The notes below the pieces were generated by a model. The model ran no database searches. It saw nothing but the letters and a program-made list of their open reading frames with translations, and was not told the origin of the DNA. A program made the position numbers and the translations under genes. Below, in pieces: positions 58,741-64,000 of a stretch of DNA of 64,000 nt. The stretch comes from Micromonospora chaiyaphumensis (GTDB taxonomy: Bacteria > Actinomycetota > Actinomycetes > Mycobacteriales > Micromonosporaceae), in NCBI RefSeq assembly GCF_900091435.1, contig NZ_FMCS01000001.1:1-64000 (forward strand), in the 5' to 3' direction. The stretch's first letter is position 1. Each line of letters opens with the position of its first letter.

Positions 58741-58957
58741 CCACGACGGTCGAACCGAACCTACGGACCGACCTGCGGCAGGTCATCGGACACCTGTGGA
58801 AGGTGGCCGACGTCGGCTCCTACGCCTGTCGCACGGTCGCCGCCGTGTCCGGCCGGCTGAGGTCGTCGTGGACAGCCAGGGCAAGGCGAGCTGCGAATCC
58901 TCAGTGGCGACCGACACGCCGATCGGGCGGGCCTGGCCGGTGGTGGACGGCGATAAA
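58741..58957 (+). other. Possible gene remnant upstream of the MarR-GNAT gene
   Basis: One plus-strand frame from about 58750 reads T-V-E-P-N-L-R-T-D-L-R-Q-V and then G-H-L-W-K-V-A-D-V-G-S-Y-A-C-R-T-V, loosely like an extensin-type peptidase start; a second frame continues into V-V-D-S-Q-G-K-A-S-C-E-S-S. No start, stop or ribosome-binding site supports either. Left uncalled, possibly a decayed gene. Confidence 0.25.
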
Positions 58958-58975
58958 GCCTGACTAAAGTCAGGC
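58958..58975 (+). promoter_or_regulatory. Palindromic operator covering the MarR-GNAT -10
   Basis: GCCTGACT-AA-AGTCAGGC, an 8-bp perfect inverted repeat. It contains a TAAAGT -10 (58965-58970) that ends 7 nt before ATG 58978, so a bound repressor would sit on the promoter. Confidence 0.7.
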
Positions 58976-58977
58976 AG

Positions 58978-59874
58978 ATGAACTCGGAGCTCATCGCCAC
59001 CGTGCGGCGGTTCAACCGGACCGTCACCCAGCGGGTCGGCGCTCTCGACGACCAGTACATGTCCCGCGACCGGCCCCTCGCCCAGGCGCGGCTGCTCTGG
59101 GAGATCGGCCCCGACGGCGCCGAGGTCGCCGCACTGCGGGCCCGGCTCGGGCTGGACTCCGGCTATCTCAGCCGGCTCCTGCGCACCCTGGAGGGCGACG
59201 GGCTCGTGACCGTCGGCCCGGCCGAGCGGACCGGCGGCGACGGACGGGTACGGGTCGCCACGCTCACCGGCGCCGGACGGGCGGAGTGGGCCGAGCTGGA
59301 CGAGCGGTCCGACGGGCTGGCCCGGTCCATCCTCGAACCACTCAGCGACCGGCGCCGCGAGCGCCTGGTGGCCGCGATGGCGGAGGTGGAGCGGCTGCTC
59401 GTCGGCTCGATGGTCGTCGTCGCGCCCTGCCCGCCGGGAGACCCCCGGGCCCGTGCCTCGGTGCGGGCCTACGCCCGCGAGATCGCGCAGCGGTTCGACG
59501 ACGGGTTCGACCCGGCACTCAGCAGGCCGGTCCGCGACGAGGAACTCGTCCCACCGGCGGGTGTGTTCCTGCTCGCCACCCTCAACGGCGAGCCGGTCGG
59601 CTGCGGCGCGGTCAAGCTGCACCCGGAGGCGCCCGCGGAGATCAAGCGCGTCTGGGTGGCGGACAGCGTCCGGGGGCTCGGCGTCGGCCGGCGCCTGCTG
59701 GATGGGCTGGAGCGGTACGCCGCCGAGCGCGGCTGGACCGCCGTCCGGCTGGACACCAACCGCAACCTGACCGAAGCGATCGCCATGTACCGCGCCGCCG
59801 GCTACCGCGAGATCGAGCCGTACAACGACGAGCCCTACGCGCACCACTGGTTCGAGAAGCGCCTGACGCCGTGA
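58978..59874 (+). CDS. MarR-family regulator fused to a GNAT acetyltransferase
   Basis: A 298-residue two-domain protein. The N-terminal MarR winged helix (about 30-110) has 'L-R-A-R-L-G-L-D-S-G-Y-L-S-R-L-L-R-T-L' and wing 'V-G-P-A-E-R-T-G-G-D-G-R', and the C-terminal GNAT domain (about 155-298) has the acetyl-CoA motif 'V-R-G-L-G-V-G-R-R-L-L-D' and 'N-R-N-L-T-E-A-I-A-M-Y-R-A-A-G-Y'. MarR-GNAT fusions are known; the acetyltransferase may modify a ligand or the repressor itself. Leaderless start at ATG 58978. A perfect palindrome on its own promoter implies autorepression. Confidence 0.9.
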   Translation: MNSELIATVRRFNRTVTQRVGALDDQYMSRDRPLAQARLLWEIGPDGAEVAALRARLGLDSGYLSRLLRTLEGDGLVTVGPAERTGGDGRVRVATLTGAGRAEWAELDERSDGLARSILEPLSDRRRERLVAAMAEVERLLVGSMVVVAPCPPGDPRARASVRAYAREIAQRFDDGFDPALSRPVRDEELVPPAGVFLLATLNGEPVGCGAVKLHPEAPAEIKRVWVADSVRGLGVGRRLLDGLERYAAERGWTAVRLDTNRNLTEAIAMYRAAGYREIEPYNDEPYAHHWFEKRLTP

Positions 59875-59930
59875 CGCGCCGGGCGTCCATACCGGAGGGA
59901 TACGATCCGAAGGATATGGCCAGCAAATCC

Positions 59931-60802
<872 letters not shown>

Positions 60803-60813
60803 CCGCACCACCC

Positions 60814-60849
60814 GGCGGGCGGCCCGACTCGCGAGTCGGGCCGCCCGCC
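60814..60849. terminator. 36-bp perfect palindrome (bidirectional terminator)
   Basis: The 18-bp arms 60814-60831 and 60832-60849 are perfectly complementary, forming a hairpin with a small loop, between the convergent trypsin and SRPBCC genes. Confidence 0.8.
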
Positions 60850-60874
60850 GCCTGCGCCTCGGCTCGGCGAGTGG

Positions 60875-61357
60875 TCAGGCGTAGAGCGAGCTGCCGGTCT
60901 CCAGCAGCGACTTCAGGTCGCTGAGGACCTCGGGCCAGCCACCGCCGGCGCTCTCGACCTCGCCGTTGACCTGCGCCAGGGTCTGCGGGGCGCCGGCCAG
61001 CTCGTGGGTCACCGTCAGGGAGGTGACGCCGTTGCCCCGCTCCGCGATCTCGTAGGTCAACCGGGTGGCCGGCTCGTCCAGCCAGGTCGGCCGCCACGTC
61101 TGGACCAGCCGGAGGGGCGGGTCCACCTCGATCACCTCGCCCTCGACGGGCACCTCGGGCATCCCTGCCTCCCGGTGCTCGGGGATGGCCAGGGCCCGGT
61201 ACCGGCCGCCCGGCCGCAGGTCGAAGTCGGCGAGGCCCTGGTAGCCGTACTTCCGGGTCCACTCCGGCTTGGTGATCGCGTCCCAGATCGCCTGCGGGGT
61301 GGCCTTGATGTAGACCCGGTAGACCTTGGTCGTCCCGGCCGTCGTCGTGGTGGTCAT
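60875..61357 (-). CDS. SRPBCC (AHSA1-type) protein
   Basis: A 160-residue protein of the START/Bet v1-like SRPBCC superfamily, AHSA1 branch: 'Y-R-V-Y-I-K-A-T-P-Q-A-I-W-D-A-I-T-K-P-E-W' at the start and 'R-P-G-G-R-Y-R-A-L' later, ending with the long C-terminal helix 'W-P-E-V-L-S-D-L-K-S-L-L'. These are ligand-binding cups, commonly the partner of an ArsR regulator. ATG 61357 overlaps the ArsR stop by four bases, confirming the pairing. GAAGGAG precedes the ATG. Confidence 0.9.
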   Translation of the reverse strand: MTTTTTAGTTKVYRVYIKATPQAIWDAITKPEWTRKYGYQGLADFDLRPGGRYRALAIPEHREAGMPEVPVEGEVIEVDPPLRLVQTWRPTWLDEPATRLTYEIAERGNGVTSLTVTHELAGAPQTLAQVNGEVESAGGGWPEVLSDLKSLLETGSSLYA

Positions 61358-61692
61358 CGCTTCTCCTTCGGGTCGTCGCGTTCGAGTTCCGCCTTGAGGT
61401 CCAGCAGCGTCGTGGTGTGGTGCTCGGTGTACTTGTCGATCCACCGGTCGTGGATCAGCCGGATCGGCACCGGGTTGAGGAAGTGCAGCTTCTCCCGGCC
61501 CTGCCGCCTGGTGACCACGAGACCGGCCTCCTCCAGCAGGCGCAGGTGCTTCATGACACCGAAGCGGGTCATCGCCAGCTCGGACTCCAGCTCCGTCAAC
61601 GTCTGACCGTCGCGGGCGAAGAGCCGGTCGAGCAGGGCACGTCGGGTCGGATCGGCGAGCGCCTTGAACACCAGATCGTCGTCGTCGCTCAC
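61354..61692 (-). CDS. ArsR-family transcriptional regulator
   Basis: A 112-residue winged-helix repressor of the type that partners AHSA1/SRPBCC genes. HTH around residues 20-60: 'L-A-D-P-T-R-R-A-L-L-D-R-L-F-A-R-D-G-Q-T' and 'A-M-T-R-F-G-V-M-K-H-L-R-L-L-E-E-A-G-L'. No metal-binding Cys pair, so it is not a metal sensor. GTG 61692 is the start; a -10 hexamer lies 6 nt before it. The operator inside its promoter (61706-61721) shows it controls its own operon, including the SRPBCC gene. Confidence 0.92.
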   Translation of the reverse strand: MSDDDDLVFKALADPTRRALLDRLFARDGQTLTELESELAMTRFGVMKHLRLLEEAGLVVTRRQGREKLHFLNPVPIRLIHDRWIDKYTEHHTTTLLDLKAELERDDPKEKR

Positions 61693-61698
61693 GGAACT

Positions 61699-61728
61699 AG
61701 AATAGGTGACCAGATGGTCACATGTCAA
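61699..61728 (-). promoter_or_regulatory. ArsR promoter with operator in the spacer
   Basis: On the minus strand TTGACA (61728-61723), 18-nt spacer, TATTCT (61704-61699), GTG start 6 nt further on. The spacer contains the perfect inverted repeat GTGACCA-N2-TGGTCAC (61706-61721), so repressor and RNA polymerase compete for the same DNA. Confidence 0.8.
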
Positions 61729-61762
61729 CGAACGGCGGTTTCCGGTGGTCGTACCCGCCTCC

Positions 61763-61768
61763 TAGGCT
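61763..61768 (+). promoter_or_regulatory. -10 hexamer TAGGCT, leaderless geometry
   Basis: TAGGCT ends 6 nt before GTG 61775; no ribosome-binding site. Confidence 0.5.
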
Positions 61769-61774
61769 CGGCTC

Positions 61775-62875
61775 GTGACCGTGCACGAACTGTCCCGCCG
61801 TGACGCCCGCCGCCTCGCGGTGCGCGCCCAACTGCTCGACGCCGACCGCCCGAGCGGGATGTTCGACGTCGTCCGCCGGTTGACGCTGCTGCAGAACGAC
61901 CCGACGGCGGCCGTCGCGCGCAGCGCCGATCTGGTCCTGTGGAGCCGCCTCGGCTCGACGTACTCGCCGGCCCAGCTGCGCGACGCCCTCGACGAGCAGG
62001 CCCTGCTGGAGCTGCACGGCTTCGTCCGCCCGCCCGAAGACCTCGCACTCTTCCGGGCCGAGATGGCCGAGTGGCCGGGCCGCCCGCCGCTGCGCGACTG
62101 GCAGGAGGGCCTGCGGGACTGGGTGGACGCCAACAACGGCTGCCGGCTGGACATCCTGGCCCGACTCCGCTCCGACGGGCCGCTGTCGTCGCGCGAACTG
62201 CCGGACACGTGCGTGGTTTCCTGGCGCTCATCCGGCTGGACGAACAACCGCAACGTCACCAAGATGATCGACTTTCTCGTCCAGCGCGGCGAGGTCGCGG
62301 CCGCCGGCCGGCGCGGCGCCGACCGGCTGTGGGACCTCGCCGAACGGGTCTACCCGGACGAGGCGGTGCCGTACGAGGAGGCGTGCCGGATCCGTGCGGA
62401 GCGGCGGCTGCGCGCGCTGGGCATAGCGCGCCCCCGGGCACCGGAGAGCGCGGGCGAACCGAACGACGTGGGGACGGTGGGGGAGCCCGCGGTGGTCGAG
62501 GGCGTGAATGGCCAGTGGCGGGTGCACCCCGAGCTGTTGGACCAGGAGTTCACCGGCCGCGCGGCGTTGCTGTCCCCGCTGGACCGGCTCGTCTACGACC
62601 GCCGGCGGATGACCGAGCTGTTCGAGTACGACTACCAGCTGGAGATGTACAAGCCCGCCGCCAAGCGCCGCTGGGGCTACTGGGCGCTGCCGATCCTCTA
62701 CGGCGACCGCCTGGTCGGCAAGCTCGACGCCACCGCCGACCGCAGGGCGGGCGTGCTCCGGGTCGACGCGATCCACCAGGACGTGGCGTTGACCAGGGCG
62801 ATGACGAACGCGGTGCGGAACGAGATCGAGGAGCTGGCGCGGTGGCTCGGGCTCAAGCTGGCCCTGGCCTCCTGA
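61775..62875 (+). CDS. YcaQ/AlkX-type DNA glycosylase (winged-helix, DUF1006)
   Basis: A 366-residue HTH_42 protein of the YcaQ/AZL family, glycosylases that unhook bulky alkylation and interstrand cross-links. The catalytic-loop Q-N-D at residues 40-42 matches the Q-x-D motif of the YcaQ branch (AlkZ enzymes have Q-x-Q). Several winged-helix units follow, with 'W-T-N-N-R-N-V-T-K-M-I-D-F-L-V-Q-R-G-E-V' and a C-terminal 'R-R-W-G-Y-W-A-L-P-I-L-Y-G-D-R' conserved in the family. GTG 61775 is a leaderless start. It may protect against DNA cross-linking agents, possibly self-made. Confidence 0.9.
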   Translation: MTVHELSRRDARRLAVRAQLLDADRPSGMFDVVRRLTLLQNDPTAAVARSADLVLWSRLGSTYSPAQLRDALDEQALLELHGFVRPPEDLALFRAEMAEWPGRPPLRDWQEGLRDWVDANNGCRLDILARLRSDGPLSSRELPDTCVVSWRSSGWTNNRNVTKMIDFLVQRGEVAAAGRRGADRLWDLAERVYPDEAVPYEEACRIRAERRLRALGIARPRAPESAGEPNDVGTVGEPAVVEGVNGQWRVHPELLDQEFTGRAALLSPLDRLVYDRRRMTELFEYDYQLEMYKPAAKRRWGYWALPILYGDRLVGKLDATADRRAGVLRVDAIHQDVALTRAMTNAVRNEIEELARWLGLKLALAS

Positions 62876-62889
62876 ACCGTCGCCGGCGG

Positions 62890-63762
62890 TCAGGCCCGGT
62901 CGGCCACCATGACCTGACCGTGGCGCAGCGACCTCGCGTGGCGGACCGGTAGGGCCAGTGCCCGCGCCGTGCCGAGCAGGTTCTCGCCGGCGGTGACGGT
63001 ATAGCCGTGCCGGCCGAGCAGGGCGGCCATGGCGGCGGGCGTCCAGGTCGAGCGCCACGGCTCGTTCGCCCAGACGCTCGACCGGCCGGTGGAGGCCGTC
63101 AGCAGCCGGGCGACGACGCGGCCCACCCGCGCGGACGTGGCGGGGCTCTGGAAGTTGACGACCAGGCGGCTGCCGGGCGCGGAGCAGGCGGCGAGTTCGG
63201 CCACCGTGGCGGTCACCTCGGCCCGGGTCAGGTACGGCACGACGCCCTCCCAGATCCAGGTGGTGGCCACGTCGGCACGGTGCCCGTGGGCAGCCAGCGT
63301 CCCGGCCAGGCGGTCGCGGCCGAAGTCCACCGGAACGAACCGGGGCGGCGTGCCGGGCAGGGCGGCGGCGCGGTCGCGCTTGTCCCGCTGGGTGGCCGGC
63401 TGGTCGACCTCGAAGACCGTCACCTCGGCGAGCTCCGGCATCCGCCAGGCGCGGCCGTCCAGCCCGGCGCCGAGGATCACCAGCTGCGGGCACCGGCGGG
63501 CGCGGACCGCGTCGTCGATGAAGATCGTCCGCGGGACCATCAGCTCGGCGGAGGCGCGGACCGTCTCGTAGTCGACCCGCTGCCGCCACCCCGGGGGCGG
63601 GGCACCGTCGCGGACCTGCTGGACGGCCTCCCGCTCGTCGGGGCGCAGCAGGGGCAGGGCGGTCGGATCCGCGAACCGGTCGGCGGCGGTGAGCCCGTCC
63701 GCGGCGGCGCGGCCCTGGCAGACCAGCACCGCGGTGCGGCTCGCCGGCGGCGTGCTCGGCAT
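62890..63762 (-). CDS. LCM-type class I SAM-dependent methyltransferase
   Basis: A 290-residue methyltransferase of the leucine carboxymethyltransferase/TIGR00027 group, common in actinobacteria. The SAM-binding motif is 'V-I-L-G-A-G-L-D-G-R-A-W-R' (about 96-108), with 'F-E-V-D-Q-P-A-T-Q' and 'T-W-I-W-E-G-V-V-P-Y-L' further on. Homologues O-methylate carboxyl groups of polyketides or antibiotic precursors, but no biosynthetic genes are nearby. ATG 63762 is 27 nt from the sthA stop region and convergent to the YcaQ gene. Confidence 0.87.
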   Translation of the reverse strand: MPSTPPASRTAVLVCQGRAAADGLTAADRFADPTALPLLRPDEREAVQQVRDGAPPPGWRQRVDYETVRASAELMVPRTIFIDDAVRARRCPQLVILGAGLDGRAWRMPELAEVTVFEVDQPATQRDKRDRAAALPGTPPRFVPVDFGRDRLAGTLAAHGHRADVATTWIWEGVVPYLTRAEVTATVAELAACSAPGSRLVVNFQSPATSARVGRVVARLLTASTGRSSVWANEPWRSTWTPAAMAALLGRHGYTVTAGENLLGTARALALPVRHARSLRHGQVMVADRA

Positions 63763-63788
63763 CGGGTCCTACTCTCTCTCCGGGACGG

Positions 63789-64000
63789 TCAGCCGTCGAT
63801 CCGGGTGATGTTGCGGATCTTGTTGGCGGCGTCCAGCGCGGCCACCTTGTACGCCTCGGCCAGGGTCGGATAGTTGAACACCGCGTCCACCAGGTAGTCG
63901 ACGGTCCCGCCGCAGCCCATCACGGCCTGCCCGACGTGGACGATCTCGGTGGCCCCGGTCCCGAACACGTGCACTCCGAGCAGCCGTCCGTCGTCGGGCG
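63789..64000 (-). CDS. sthA: Soluble NAD(P)+ transhydrogenase, C-terminal part (partial)
   Basis: The minus-strand frame is open to the window edge and ends at 63789. The visible 69 or so residues have '[20 protein letters not shown]', '[10 protein letters not shown]' and '[17 protein letters not shown]', the dimerisation domain of SthA (a pyridine nucleotide-disulfide oxidoreductase lacking the second redox Cys). The enzyme moves reducing equivalents between NADPH and NAD+. Confidence 0.85.
   Translation of the reverse strand, partial: PDDGRLLGVHVFGTGATEIVHVGQAVMGCGGTVDYLVDAVFNYPTLAEAYKVAALDAANKIRNITRIDG

Noticed and set aside
58700..58963. Plus-strand small gene before the MarR-GNAT gene
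   Set aside because: No start signal, mixed frames and no recognisable domain; kept as possible remnant.

Overview
The window is a 64 kb chromosomal stretch from a very GC-rich, Gram-positive actinobacterium. Evidence: nearly all third codon positions are G/C, GTG starts are frequent, there are lipoprotein and Tat-type leaders, ECF42/DGPF and DUF2277 genes, an actinobacterial holin-like protein, and a type VII (WXG100) effector locus. The gene mix (secreted M1, M4, S1 and S8 peptidases, FG-GAP protein, several sugar ABC systems) suggests a soil actinomycete, possibly Micromonosporaceae; the genus cannot be fixed from sequence alone. No rRNA, tRNA, CRISPR array, transposase or integrase was seen.

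Layout. 1-3.5 kb: end of an FG-GAP repeat protein and a large secreted M4 metallopeptidase. 3.6-17.6 kb: mostly small regulators and accessory enzymes, including an ECF42 sigma factor flanked by two DGPF (YCII) genes, and an ABC-2 exporter followed by a NarL-type two-component pair. 17.7-19.1 kb: a secreted M1 aminopeptidase. 19.3-29.8 kb: a divergent uptake and catabolism module, with a ROK regulator, an M81 peptidase and a ROK kinase on one side and a peptide-type ABC transporter (binding protein, two permeases, fused double ATPase) plus CutC on the other. 30.2-31.2 kb: a voltage-gated ion channel with a Ca-binding-like motif, preceded by a 23-codon overlapping leader ORF.

31.3-33.8 kb: an orphan type VII secretion effector locus (double-YbaB protein, WXG100 protein, WXG100-like membrane-active domain, EndoU-like RNase toxin, presumed immunity protein). 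33.9-43.0 kb: a nine-gene minus-strand operon led by a LacI regulator, carrying an FAD oxidoreductase, a sugar ABC transporter, a ROK kinase, NanE and a Tat-exported DUF4127 protein; across a regulatory region with three copies of a GCTAAT..ATTAGC operator it faces a secreted GH43-like protein. 44.8-64 kb: HEAT protein, two decayed genes, DHFR-like and AraC genes, folE with an oxidoreductase and a divergent Cys-containing HTH regulator, M1 lipoprotein, subtilisin with an autotransporter-type beta-helix, MarR-GNAT fusion, trypsin, an ArsR/SRPBCC pair, YcaQ-type DNA glycosylase, LCM-type methyltransferase and the end of sthA.

Control signals are unusually readable. Many genes have a TAnnnT -10 hexamer 6-7 nt before the start codon, the geometry of leaderless transcripts, and several have a palindromic operator lying on the promoter itself (ArsR at 61.7 kb, MarR at 58.96 kb). 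Convergent gene pairs are commonly separated by perfect 12-21 bp hairpins without U-tracts.
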